A DNA stretch of 64,000 bases from JADCRZ01 sp965200945 (GTDB taxonomy: Bacteria; Bacteroidota; Bacteroidia; Chitinophagales; Chitinophagaceae), in contig OZ241749.1 in assembly GCA_965200945.1 (NCBI GenBank), positions 2,480,001 to 2,544,000 of the forward strand, written 5' to 3'. The position numbers were made by a program, and so were the translations under genes. Below the pieces are notes generated by a model that was given only the letters and a program-made list of their open reading frames with translations, was not told the DNA's origin and did no database searches. Numbering within the stretch: position 1 is the first letter of the stretch; each line of letters opens with the position of its first letter. Of this stretch, positions 51,536 to 61,021 are shown in pieces.

Positions 51536-54500
51536 TCACTGCACCATCAGTTTCTTCACATAAGTTTTTTTGTTGTGCACGATCTTCAGTACATAAACGC
51601 CTGAACCCAGGTGCCCGGCATCGATCTTCTGCGAGAACCGTCCGCTGAAACCCGGATAGGTTCGCTGGTAAACAGTCTGGCCCAGCGAATTGATCAGGTT
51701 GATCTTCAGGTCGTCCCTGCCGCTCACATCAAACTTCAGGTTGAACGCACCCTGGCTCGGATTGGGTGACGCCACCAGTCCGATTGCCGTACCATTGATG
51801 TCGATCACCGGCGTGGCCGAGAATGTGATGGTGTTGGACGAGAGCGGACAGCCCGACGCGCTGGTTACGATCACCTTGTACACGCCCGCCCGGGGGGCGG
51901 TGTAGGTTTGCCCGGTAGCGCCGGTGATCAGTGTATCGTTCACATACCATTGGTTGCCCGTAGCCACGCTGCTGCTGAAGATGTTCGACGATATGGAGAT
52001 CGTGGGTGCGATCGGTGTTGTGGCCACGATCGGGGCCCGCGGGGTCGGACAGTTGGCGGTCCGGATCTTCATGTTGTAGAAGAAATAATAGAAGCCCTGG
52101 AAAAAATCTGTTTTTGTGGTATCGTTTGTATTGGTGGCACTGTTTCCGGTTACGGAGAACACATTGGGGATCGAGTACGGGTACGGACTGCCGGAAACGC
52201 CGTTGCTGCGGAAAATGGTGGCATGGTCGGTGCTTTCCATCAGGATCACGTGGTTACCCGCCGTGGGAACCGGCAGGTTCAGGTAGAACACCGCCCCTGA
52301 ATCGGCAGTGTTGTTGGCGCTGCTGCCTGCTACCGGGGTCGGCGTTGTTGCATACGCGTTGATGGTGGTAGTGGAGATCGGCAGGTAGCTGTAGGCACCG
52401 GTGGCCGAATTAAACCCGAACACGTCCGCTACGGTAAAGGTGATCTTTCCCGGATAGCCGATGTACAGCTTCGCGCTTTCGATGGTGACGGGAACGGTAT
52501 TGGTGAATTTCATGAAATTTCCTGTAAACGTTCCATAGCCGCCCGCGCCGAGGCTGGCCTTGTTCACCGGCCCCACCGTTGTATTCACATCATTGAGCGC
52601 AAGGTAGTAGGTCTTGTTGGAAGTGATCACCGAACTGGTGGTGCTGTTACCGGCCGCGATGGGGGACGTGGCCGTGGATGCGCTGTACCAGAGCGCCACA
52701 TCGCTGGCGTTGGTGGTGTTGGCTTTCAGCGTAACCTTGTTGGTACCGCAGATCTCCGCCGAACCGGTGGGCGCCGCCGCACTGGCCGCAATCACAACGG
52801 ACGTGGAATTCTGGTTGTTGGAGCTGATCTGGTCTCCCGTAAGGCTGGTGGTGGTTGTAAATGTATACGTGTCGCCGGCCGCCTGGTTGAAAGGGGTCTG
52901 GTAAGTATACACCACATCGCCGTAGGCGGGTATCGTATCCGTGAAGGTTGCAGTAAGCGTAGCCACGGTAGTGCCGCCGCTGTTCTTGATCACGGTGGTA
53001 ACAGGCACGTTCCTTTTGAACGTGCTGCCGTAATTTTTTATCCTCACCGATACCAGCTGCGATCCGTTGCTGCAGGCCGCGGCCGTTGGAGTCACGAGCT
53101 GACTGGCGCCCACGTCGTTTGAAGCTGCGATCACGGAAATGCGGTAATCCTGTGTTTCGCCTTTCGCATAGGTTCCGCAAGAAACCACATCCGATGCAGT
53201 TGCGGTTTCCACCATCACCACACGCATGAGCGAGGTGCTGCCCACCGCCAGAGATTCGGGAATAACGACGTTTGCAGAATAAGAACCCGTGCCGGAGATG
53301 GTACCGGTTGCCAGAGTTTCACCGGCATCGGCAAAATCCCCGTCTCCGTTCAGATCCAGAAATACTTTCACCGTTTTTGTTACCGAAGTGCCATCGCAGC
53401 TGCTGGCCTTGATCACAAGCGGCAGGGCCTGCAGCGGCTCGGCCTGTATGGTGGCGGTGGTATTGTTGGTATAGGAAGTACAGCCGGTAACGTTGCCGAA
53501 TTTATAGCTGCCCAGCGTCAGGCTGTCGATCCGGGCGCCGGTGTTTGAAGCAGGCGCGGAAGCGCAATAGGCCCCTCCGCCCACGCCGCTCACGATGAGT
53601 GAAAAGGCCTGCTGTCCGCGGGCAAGTGTTCCCTTGTGAGTGATCACGATGGTATCGAGCTCTCCCGGTACTACGTCGGAGATCTCGATCCTTTCCACGT
53701 TGTCGGTGATGTTGTCGCCTTTGGTGGCGGCGTTGCCCGGATTGTTCACATCGAGCACCCAGGGAGTATACAGCACGCCGCCTTTTTTTATGCGGATGTC
53801 GAGGTCGTTGACCAGTTTCTTTGTGCGGTTGTTGAGCCGGTTCACATCGTCTACCGTTCCTTTGGGATCCGTCCAGCAGATGGTGGCCACCAGCGAGCCT
53901 TTCCCGGACGCCACCAGCGGAAGTGTATACGTGGCTCCGTTAGTCAGGTTGTTCTCATAGATGCGCTGATCGCTGTTGTTGGAAGTAATGACAGCCGCGG
54001 CTTTTACCATGTTCACCAGTCCCCAGCCATACTGATAGTCGGGGCCGGCCGCCGGGCCGGCTTCATCCGCAGTGTGGATGATCAGTCCTTTCAGGGTCGC
54101 TGACCTCATAAAGGTGCCCGGGTGCAGTTTCGAATAATATTCCTGCAGCAGCATGGCCGAGCCGGCTACGCTGGGCGTGGCCATGGAAGTGCCGCTGTAG
54201 GTGGCATAGGCGTTATCCGACGTGCTGATGGAAGAAGTTACATTGACACCGTTCGCCACCACATCGGGTTTTATGCGCCCGTCATCGGTAGGTCCCCAGC
54301 TGCTGAAGGCGGCCAGCGCCACATCCGAAGCTTTGGTATAGCCGGTAGGCAGGTAGCTGACCGCTCCCACCGTGAGTATATTTTTGGCAGTCGCCGACGC
54401 GGGAATGATATCGTACCCGTTGTTGCTGCTGATGCCTGCAGGGCGGTTGCCTGCATTGATCATCTGACTGCTCGCGTTATAACGCCAGTAGGGCTGGCCT

Positions 54501-55324
54501 ACTGCCGGGCCGTTGTCGTTCCGGTTGTTGCCACCCGCTACCAGGATCAGGTAATTCGGCGCGTTGTAAGCAATAGAATCGTACAATTGGGCTTTGCTGA
54601 TGTAATAGCCGAACTTATAATCTTCCGTAGCCCCCACCTCGCCGTAGAACTCCCAGCGCGCTTCGGTGGTATTGTATACCCATCCGGCAACCGTGCCATA
54701 AGAGTGGTTTGAAATGAGCAGTCCGGATGCTTCCGTGAGCATGCCGGAACCGTCGTTGGTGAAATCACTGTAGGCAAGCAGCTGCTGTGTGCCGTAAGCC
54801 ATGCCTTTCACGAGAGGGTTTACACCGGCAGCGATCATGGTTCCGGCCACATGGGTGGCATGGTCGCCATTGGTAGTAACGGAGCCTTTCTGGTTCACTC
54901 GGTTGGCGATCTCCACATGCGTGTTGCGCACGCGGCCATCGTCCCAAACGCCCAGCTTGCCTTTGATGTTATCGGATGAACCGCTGAGGTTCAATCCTGT
55001 AGTGCCGCCCTGCCAGAGCTGGTTCGTCTGGATGGTGGCAGCAGAGTTTATATTGTTGAAGGTGGAAACATAGATGGGATTGCCGGTTGCGTCCACCCCT
55101 TCGAGACGGGCAACGCCGCCACTTTTGGTGGAAAACATCATTTTCCATCCTTTTTGTTTTGAAAGCTGGAGGAGATTTTTAAAATTTTCGGCTTCCTTCC
55201 CTGCCTGTATCCGGGCTGCCTGTTGAAGAAGAGAGACATTAGTCTGAAGCTGGGCGGTCGCTTTCTGAACGGATAGGCATAGCAATAGCATCGTTAGGGT
55301 ACACAAAACTCCGGATTGCCTCAT
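51536..55324 (-). CDS. Subtilisin-like S8 peptidase with T9SS type A sorting domain
   Basis: A 1262-residue secreted protease with signal peptide (about 1-24). The S8 catalytic domain (about 95-445) has Asp128 (GVWDDG), His155 (HATHVAGTM) and Ser380 (SGTSMATPSVAG). A beta-rich region contains a GEVED-like domain (FLDLNGDGDFADAGETL, about 655-675) and Ig-like segments. The last about 80 residues form a T9SS type A sorting domain (SPNPSQGAFNLKF ... GSGVYVLKI ... KKLMVQ), which directs export through the outer membrane and surface attachment. It is probably an extracellular protein-degrading enzyme. Confidence 0.93.
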   Translation of the reverse strand: MRQSGVLCTLTMLLLCLSVQKATAQLQTNVSLLQQAARIQAGKEAENFKNLLQLSKQKGWKMMFSTKSGGVARLEGVDATGNPIYVSTFNNINSAATIQTNQLWQGGTTGLNLSGSSDNIKGKLGVWDDGRVRNTHVEIANRVNQKGSVTTNGDHATHVAGTMIAAGVNPLVKGMAYGTQQLLAYSDFTNDGSGMLTEASGLLISNHSYGTVAGWVYNTTEARWEFYGEVGATEDYKFGYYISKAQLYDSIAYNAPNYLILVAGGNNRNDNGPAVGQPYWRYNASSQMINAGNRPAGISSNNGYDIIPASATAKNILTVGAVSYLPTGYTKASDVALAAFSSWGPTDDGRIKPDVVANGVNVTSSISTSDNAYATYSGTSMATPSVAGSAMLLQEYYSKLHPGTFMRSATLKGLIIHTADEAGPAAGPDYQYGWGLVNMVKAAAVITSNNSDQRIYENNLTNGATYTLPLVASGKGSLVATICWTDPKGTVDDVNRLNNRTKKLVNDLDIRIKKGGVLYTPWVLDVNNPGNAATKGDNITDNVERIEISDVVPGELDTIVITHKGTLARGQQAFSLIVSGVGGGAYCASAPASNTGARIDSLTLGSYKFGNVTGCTSYTNNTTATIQAEPLQALPLVIKASSCDGTSVTKTVKVFLDLNGDGDFADAGETLATGTISGTGSYSANVVIPESLAVGSTSLMRVVMVETATASDVVSCGTYAKGETQDYRISVIAASNDVGASQLVTPTAAACSNGSQLVSVRIKNYGSTFKRNVPVTTVIKNSGGTTVATLTATFTDTIPAYGDVVYTYQTPFNQAAGDTYTFTTTTSLTGDQISSNNQNSTSVVIAASAAAPTGSAEICGTNKVTLKANTTNASDVALWYSASTATSPIAAGNSTTSSVITSNKTYYLALNDVNTTVGPVNKASLGAGGYGTFTGNFMKFTNTVPVTIESAKLYIGYPGKITFTVADVFGFNSATGAYSYLPISTTTINAYATTPTPVAGSSANNTADSGAVFYLNLPVPTAGNHVILMESTDHATIFRSNGVSGSPYPYSIPNVFSVTGNSATNTNDTTKTDFFQGFYYFFYNMKIRTANCPTPRAPIVATTPIAPTISISSNIFSSSVATGNQWYVNDTLITGATGQTYTAPRAGVYKVIVTSASGCPLSSNTITFSATPVIDINGTAIGLVASPNPSQGAFNLKFDVSGRDDLKINLINSLGQTVYQRTYPGFSGRFSQKIDAGHLGSGVYVLKIVHNKKTYVKKLMVQ

Positions 55325-55337
55325 ATTTATACTTTAG

Positions 55338-55345
55338 CAAATTTA
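55338..55345 (-). promoter_or_regulatory. -7 box TAAATTTG before the S8 protease gene
   Basis: Exact TAnnTTTG on the minus strand, 13 bases upstream of the ATG at 55324; gives a very short leader. Confidence 0.5.
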
Positions 55346-55416
55346 AAATTAGGATTTTCTCCGTAGTGGGGACTGATTTGTGATATTTTTATCACGCAAA
55401 TCTCCAAATTTACAGT

Positions 55417-55875
55417 ATGAAATTACCAGCGCTAAACGCTCTTGCTGCGGCCTTTATTATCTGCCTCCTTGCCGCCTTCATACCGGTACCGCCTGCCAGG
55501 CAGGGCATTGAGGGAACCGTTTACCTGGTTGCGGGAAACCAGATGCCGGGCCCCGGGATAAGCCGGCCTGCGCCCAAAGGCTTCAAAACCACGCTGTATG
55601 TATATGAACTCACCGGTATGTCGCAGGTGGCGAAAAAGGGGGAAGCCTCTTTCTACAGCTCCATAAGAACCAGGTTGGTGAAAAAGATCCTGACCAACAG
55701 CAAGGGCCGGTTCACGCTGCAGCTGCCGCCGGGGCGCTACTCACTCTTTACAAAAAAGGGCCCCCTCTTCTTTGCCAATACCTTCGACGACAAGAACAAC
55801 ATCGCCCCGGTGGAGGTGCTGCGCAACAAAATGACAAAGGCGGATGTACAGGTTAACTACAACGCCGTATACTGA
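55417..55875 (+). CDS. Small secreted protein, carboxypeptidase-regulatory-like fold
   Basis: A 152-residue protein with an N-terminal signal peptide (about 1-28), then a GIEGTVYLVAG strand and later KGRFTLQLPPGRYSLFTKKG. This pattern, a conserved first strand and an LPPGxY segment, is that of carboxypeptidase-regulatory-like/transthyretin-like domains. The domain is probably a secreted binding module. It is divergent from the S8 protease gene, so the two may share control. Exact role unknown. Confidence 0.75.
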   Translation: MKLPALNALAAAFIICLLAAFIPVPPARQGIEGTVYLVAGNQMPGPGISRPAPKGFKTTLYVYELTGMSQVAKKGEASFYSSIRTRLVKKILTNSKGRFTLQLPPGRYSLFTKKGPLFFANTFDDKNNIAPVEVLRNKMTKADVQVNYNAVY

Positions 55876-55939
55876 TACAAATAATTCTTAAATCAGCCTC
55901 TTTTACCTGCATCCTTCGTAAATTCGCCGCCTGTAACTT

Positions 55940-58900
55940 ATGAACCTGGATCAGTTGCTGGCAAAATATTCCGACTCCCCCCGCCTTTTTCAATTGGCGG
56001 ACAGGCTTTCTTTTTCCCAGCCCCAGAAAATCTATCTCAAGAACCTCCAGGGTAGCTCTTCCCAGTTCCTGGTGAGCGCCGTACTCAATCACCCTTCCTG
56101 TGCCCAGCTCAATCACCTGATCGTGCTCAACGATTCGGAGGAAGCGGCTTATTTTCACAATACGCTCGAGAACCTCACCCAGGCACTCGACCTTTTCTAT
56201 TTTCCCGCTTCCTTTAAAACCAGGAAGAATTTCAGTCTGCTCAACAGCAGTCACATCATGCTGCGCACCGAAGCGCTGATGAAGCTGAGCACCGGCCGCA
56301 ACAAAAAGATCATCGTCACCTACCCCGAAGCGATCGCCGAAAAAGTGGTGCTGCAGAAAACCCTTTCCGAAAACATCATCCAGATCAAGGCAGGCGACAA
56401 CCTCGATGTGAACGGCCTGATCGAAAAGCTGGTCGGATACCACTTCGAGCGGACTGATTTTGTGTACGAGCCAGGCCAGTTCTCGGTTCGCGGGGGCATT
56501 CTCGACATCTATTCGTTCGGCAACGAGAACCCATACAGGATCGAGCTCTTTGGCAACGACGTCGATTCCATCCGGCTCTTCAATCCGGAAACGCAGCTCA
56601 GCGAGCGCAAGCTGTTGCAGGTGACCATCATCCCCAACGTGGAGACCCAGTTCGACCGCAGCGAACACGTTTCCCTGCTCGGGTTCTTACCTGAAAATAC
56701 GGTGGTATGGCTGCAGGACTGGGAAGTGGTGGCGGAGAAGCTGCGCATACAGGAAGAAGAACTGGCGCATTTTATTGCGATGCGGGCGGAAAACCCGGCT
56801 TACATGGCGGGTGACGAAAGCGACGAAAGAAGGGATGTGGAGCAGACCGATTTCGTGAGCAGCGAAGCAATCTCGGAAGAGGTGCAGCAGCGGCACATCG
56901 TGGAATTCGGATATGCCACTTTTTTCACCAAAGGGGAAGTTGCGAATGATAAGAACACCGACGTCATCGAATTTAACACGCACGAACAACCCACCTTCAA
57001 TCGCAAGTTCGACCTGCTGATCAAGGATCTCAAAACATGGGAATCAAAAAAGTTCGACCTCTATATTTTTGCCGAGAACGCCAAACAGCTGGAGCGCCTT
57101 TACAGCATCTTTGCCGACCTCAAGGCCGAGATCCAGTTTACGCCGGTGGCCACTTCCATTCACGAAGGGTTCATCGATGAAGAACAGAAAGTGGTTTGTT
57201 ACACCGACCACCAGATATTCCAGCGATACCATAAATACAAGGTCAAGCAGGCTTATAACAAGAACAAAGCCATCACCCTGCGCTCGCTCCGCGAGCTGCA
57301 GCCGGGCGATTATGTGTCGCACATAGACCATGGGGTGGGCATCTACAGCGGATTGCAGAAGCTGGAGGTGAACGGCCGCCTGCAGGAAGCCGTCCGGATC
57401 ATCTACCGCGACAATGACATCCTGTATGTCAACATCAACTCGCTGCACAAGATATCAAAGTACACGGGCAAGGAGGGAAGCGTTCCGAAGGTGAACAAGA
57501 TCGGCAGCGATGTATGGCAGAGGCTGAAGGAGAAAACAAAGACCAGGGTAAAAGAGATCGCTTTCGACCTCATCAAGCTGTATGCTGCAAGAAAGGCCCA
57601 GCACGGTTTTGCGCATACGCCCGACAACTACATGCAGACCGAGCTGGAGGCTTCTTTCATCTACGAAGACACGCCCGACCAGAGCAAGGCAACCGCGGAT
57701 GTGAAGAAAGACATGGAATCGCCTTCTCCCATGGACCGGCTCATCTGCGGCGATGTGGGTTTCGGCAAAACCGAGATCGCGGTGCGCGCGGCGTTCAAGA
57801 CCTGTCTCGACGGCAAACAGGCCGCCGTGCTTGTTCCCACCACCATCCTGGCTTTCCAGCATTTTAAAACCTTCAGCGATCGCCTCAAGGATTTTCCGGT
57901 TACGGTCGATTATGTGAACCGGTTCAAGAGCTCGAAGGAGAAAAAAGACACGCTGCAAAAACTGCAGGATGGCAAGATCGACATCATCATCGGCACGCAT
58001 TCGCTGCTGGCCAAAGATGTTCAGTTCAAGAACCTCGGCATCATGATCATCGATGAAGAGCAGAAGTTCGGGGTTGCGGCCAAGGAAAAGCTGAAGACCA
58101 TCCGCACCAACGTCGATTGCCTGACGCTGACAGCCACCCCGATACCAAGAACCCTGCAGTTTTCGCTGATGGGTGCCCGTGACCTCAGCATCATCAACAC
58201 GCCGCCACCCAACCGCCAGCCCATCCAGACGGAAGTGCAGGTGTTCAACGAAGATTTTATCCGCGACGCCATCTACTACGAAACGGAACGCGGCGGGCAG
58301 GTTTTTTTCATCCACAACCGCGTGATGGGGCTATCAGAGATGGCCGCCATGATACAGGCGCTTTGTCCCGACCTCAGCATCGGTGTTGCCCACGGACAGC
58401 TCGAGGGCCACGACCTGGAGCAGCGCATCCTGGACTTTATCGATAAAAAATATGATGTGCTGGTGTGTACCAACATCGTGGAGAGCGGGGTCGACATCGC
58501 CAACGTGAACACCATCATCGTACACAATGCCCACCAGTTCGGACTGAGCGATCTGCACCAGTTGCGCGGCCGCGTAGGGCGCAGCAACAAGAAGGCCTTC
58601 TGTTACCTGGTGGCCCCGCCCATGAGCACGCTTCCCAACGATTCACGCAAACGGCTGCAAACGCTGGAGCAGCACAGCGAGCTGGGCAGCGGTTTCCAGA
58701 TCGCCATGCGCGACCTCGACATCCGCGGGGCGGGTAATATGCTGGGCGGTGAACAAAGCGGTTTCATGGCGGAGATCGGTTTTGAAATGTACCAGAAGAT
58801 CCTCGATGAAGCGATCAAGGAACTGAAACGGACGGAATTCCGCAACCTGTTCAAGGAAGAGATCACGCAGCAGGAAGACTTTGTGCAAGATTGTACGATC

Positions 58901-59359
58901 GATACCGACCTTGAGATACTGATCCCGGATGATTATGTGGAGAGCATCACCGAACGGCTTTCCCTGTATACAAAGCTCGATAGCTGCGACACGGAGAATG
59001 AGCTGGACGATTTCCACCGCGAGCTGGCCGACCGCTTCGGCCCGGTGCCGCATCAGGTGGATGACCTGTTCACGACCGTGCGTTGCAGAAAACTGGCAGT
59101 GGAACTGGGTTTTGAAAAGATGGTACTCAAGGATGAGACCCTCCGCTGTTATTTCGTGAACAAGCACGACTCGCCTTATTTCGAATCTGACATCTTCCAA
59201 AGCATCCTGAATTACATCCAGACCAAGACCAACAAAGCCCGGCTGAAGCAGACCAACCGCGTGTTCACCCTGATCGTAGACGACATCAGGAGCATGAAGT
59301 CGCTGCTGGCATTTCTGACTGCCATGCACAGAAGCGTGAAGCAGCCCGCCCGCGTGTAA
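55940..59359 (+). CDS. mfd: Transcription-repair coupling factor
   Basis: A 1139-residue RecG-like ATPase that removes RNA polymerase stalled at DNA damage and recruits UvrA. Domain order is canonical: UvrB-homology region (about 1-330), RNA polymerase-interacting domain (DYVSHIDHGVGIYSG, about 455), helicase domain with Walker A GDVGFGKT (604-611; Lys610) and DEEQ (705-708), then the second helicase domain with the translocation motif RGGQVFFIHNRV, and a C-terminal D7 domain. All motifs are intact. Confidence 0.97.
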   Translation: MNLDQLLAKYSDSPRLFQLADRLSFSQPQKIYLKNLQGSSSQFLVSAVLNHPSCAQLNHLIVLNDSEEAAYFHNTLENLTQALDLFYFPASFKTRKNFSLLNSSHIMLRTEALMKLSTGRNKKIIVTYPEAIAEKVVLQKTLSENIIQIKAGDNLDVNGLIEKLVGYHFERTDFVYEPGQFSVRGGILDIYSFGNENPYRIELFGNDVDSIRLFNPETQLSERKLLQVTIIPNVETQFDRSEHVSLLGFLPENTVVWLQDWEVVAEKLRIQEEELAHFIAMRAENPAYMAGDESDERRDVEQTDFVSSEAISEEVQQRHIVEFGYATFFTKGEVANDKNTDVIEFNTHEQPTFNRKFDLLIKDLKTWESKKFDLYIFAENAKQLERLYSIFADLKAEIQFTPVATSIHEGFIDEEQKVVCYTDHQIFQRYHKYKVKQAYNKNKAITLRSLRELQPGDYVSHIDHGVGIYSGLQKLEVNGRLQEAVRIIYRDNDILYVNINSLHKISKYTGKEGSVPKVNKIGSDVWQRLKEKTKTRVKEIAFDLIKLYAARKAQHGFAHTPDNYMQTELEASFIYEDTPDQSKATADVKKDMESPSPMDRLICGDVGFGKTEIAVRAAFKTCLDGKQAAVLVPTTILAFQHFKTFSDRLKDFPVTVDYVNRFKSSKEKKDTLQKLQDGKIDIIIGTHSLLAKDVQFKNLGIMIIDEEQKFGVAAKEKLKTIRTNVDCLTLTATPIPRTLQFSLMGARDLSIINTPPPNRQPIQTEVQVFNEDFIRDAIYYETERGGQVFFIHNRVMGLSEMAAMIQALCPDLSIGVAHGQLEGHDLEQRILDFIDKKYDVLVCTNIVESGVDIANVNTIIVHNAHQFGLSDLHQLRGRVGRSNKKAFCYLVAPPMSTLPNDSRKRLQTLEQHSELGSGFQIAMRDLDIRGAGNMLGGEQSGFMAEIGFEMYQKILDEAIKELKRTEFRNLFKEEITQQEDFVQDCTIDTDLEILIPDDYVESITERLSLYTKLDSCDTENELDDFHRELADRFGPVPHQVDDLFTTVRCRKLAVELGFEKMVLKDETLRCYFVNKHDSPYFESDIFQSILNYIQTKTNKARLKQTNRVFTLIVDDIRSMKSLLAFLTAMHRSVKQPARV

Positions 59360-59443
59360 CCCCGGGGCAGTTTTTTTCGTCAAATCATCCGGCCCTGTTA
59401 AGGTCACTGTTTTGCTCCCAACATATTATTCAACCCCTCCCTT

Positions 59444-60022
59444 ATGACAGATCGCATCCGGATCCTCGACACAAAGATCCTCTCCGACAACTGGTATACA
59501 CTCCGGAAATTTACCTATGAATTCATATCCCCCGACGGTACCCGGCAGGTTCAGCACCGGGAAGCCTACGACCGCGGCAACGGCGCCACCATCCTGCTGT
59601 ACAACAAGGAGCAACGCACGGTGATCCTTACCCGCCAGTTCAGGCTGCCCACTTTTGTAAACGGGAATGCAGACGGCATGCTGATCGAAACCTGCGCCGG
59701 CCTGCTCGACAAAGACAACCCGGAAGACTGCATCCGCCGCGAAACTGAGGAAGAGACCGGTTACCGGATCCGCAACGTAGAAAAAGTGTTCGAAGCGTAT
59801 ATGTCGCCCGGTTCCGTCACCGAGATCCTCTACTTCTTCATCGCTGAATACAGCGCCCACATGAAAGTAACCGAAGGCGGCGGCATCGCCCACGAACAGG
59901 AAAACATCGAAGTGCTGGAACTCGGTATCGATGAAGCCCTGAACATGATCACCACCGGCGGGATCAAAGATGGCAAGACAATCATGCTGCTGCAGTATAT
60001 GGCTTTGAAGGAGAGGTTCTGA
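59444..60022 (+). CDS. nudK: GDP-mannose pyrophosphatase (Nudix)
   Basis: A 192-residue Nudix hydrolase. The Nudix box is at about 86-108 (GLLDKDNPEDCIRRETEEETGY), close to the canonical GxxxxxExxxxxxxREUxEExGU pattern apart from the length of the first spacer. The N-terminal segment and QHREAYDRGNGATILLY match the NudK/ADP-ribose-pyrophosphatase group, which cleaves GDP-mannose and similar nucleoside diphosphate sugars. It starts 84 bases after mfd and is convergent with the alpha/beta-hydrolase gene. Confidence 0.9.
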   Translation: MTDRIRILDTKILSDNWYTLRKFTYEFISPDGTRQVQHREAYDRGNGATILLYNKEQRTVILTRQFRLPTFVNGNADGMLIETCAGLLDKDNPEDCIRRETEEETGYRIRNVEKVFEAYMSPGSVTEILYFFIAEYSAHMKVTEGGGIAHEQENIEVLELGIDEALNMITTGGIKDGKTIMLLQYMALKERF

Positions 60023-60062
60023 ACCTGAATTTACCGGAAGGTGGATGATTGACTACAAACTT

Positions 60063-60974
60063 CTACCGGGTGACCCTGTACTCCCGCGCCAACCCGATCA
60101 TATGCAGTATTGCCTTTGTAATGCGGTCTTTTTCCAGGAAGGCGATGAGGTGGCCGCGGCCGGGGATGAGGGTGATGCGGAGGCTGGCGGCGTTGAGGAG
60201 GTGGGTGCGGGCAAAGCCGGCGTTGGTGGTGTAAATCAGCCCGTCGTTCTGGCCCTGCAGGTAGGTGACAGGCACGCGGATCCGGTTCCAGTAGGGCAGC
60301 ATTTTTTCGAGCTCCGCTTTGTGATGCAGCTTTTCTTCGTTGGCCGATACCAGCATCGTCGGGATCAGCCATTTTACCCAGGCGTGCTCAATGAAATAAG
60401 CCCCTGTAAATATTTTTTCTTCGCCCGGCGCCAGCGCCGGGGCTACCAGTACCAGTCCGTCGATAAGGTCCGGATAATCCATGACCAGCCGGCACGCTAC
60501 AGAAGTGCCATAGCTGACGCCTACCACCACCAGCGGATGCCTGGCCCGGCGCAGGCTGTCGAGCAGCGGGCGGAACATGCGCGACTGCTTTTGGAGCGAC
60601 GGCTCGGGATCGCCAAAGCCGGAATAGCCATATCCCGGCCGGTCAACCGCCATCATACAGGCCTGCTGCAGGAGCGGCCCGTTCGTAAAATAGGCTTTGA
60701 AATAACTGACGGAACTGGGGGCTCCATGTATGAAAAGAATAGTAGCGGCACTGGTGTCACTTCCCGCCATTACATAGCGGAGGGTGCGGTTCTGACTGGT
60801 ATAATACCCAATCTTTGCAGGAACATGTTGCTCTTTGAAAAACCGGGTGAGTGTGGCGTCGTCGTCGCGGAACTGCACTGCGTATCCGAGTATCAGGATC
60901 GCGAAAACGAGGGTCGCCACTATTACAAGAAAAGCTTTTCCGGTTTTAATACCGGCACTTCTGTATCGGTTCAT
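60063..60974 (-). CDS. Alpha/beta-hydrolase, membrane-anchored
   Basis: A 303-residue protein with an N-terminal transmembrane anchor (about 13-33) and an alpha/beta-hydrolase fold: oxyanion region FIHGAPSS (81-88), nucleophile Ser154 in GVSYGTS, likely Asp in GQNDGL and His in GRGHLI. The catalytic domain would face the periplasm. The substrate (ester, lipid or peptide) is not clear. It shares strand with the upstream dus gene, which ends 47 bases before its start. Confidence 0.85.
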   Translation of the reverse strand: MNRYRSAGIKTGKAFLVIVATLVFAILILGYAVQFRDDDATLTRFFKEQHVPAKIGYYTSQNRTLRYVMAGSDTSAATILFIHGAPSSVSYFKAYFTNGPLLQQACMMAVDRPGYGYSGFGDPEPSLQKQSRMFRPLLDSLRRARHPLVVVGVSYGTSVACRLVMDYPDLIDGLVLVAPALAPGEEKIFTGAYFIEHAWVKWLIPTMLVSANEEKLHHKAELEKMLPYWNRIRVPVTYLQGQNDGLIYTTNAGFARTHLLNAASLRITLIPGRGHLIAFLEKDRITKAILHMIGLAREYRVTR

Positions 60975-61021
60975 GCGGGCCTGCTCCTGTCTTTATTCAT
61001 AAATCCAGTTCTGATTGAAGA

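Noticed and set aside
59364..59383. Possible terminator after mfd (CCCCGGGG then a T-run)
   Set aside because: The stem is only about four base pairs; T-run alone is not enough.
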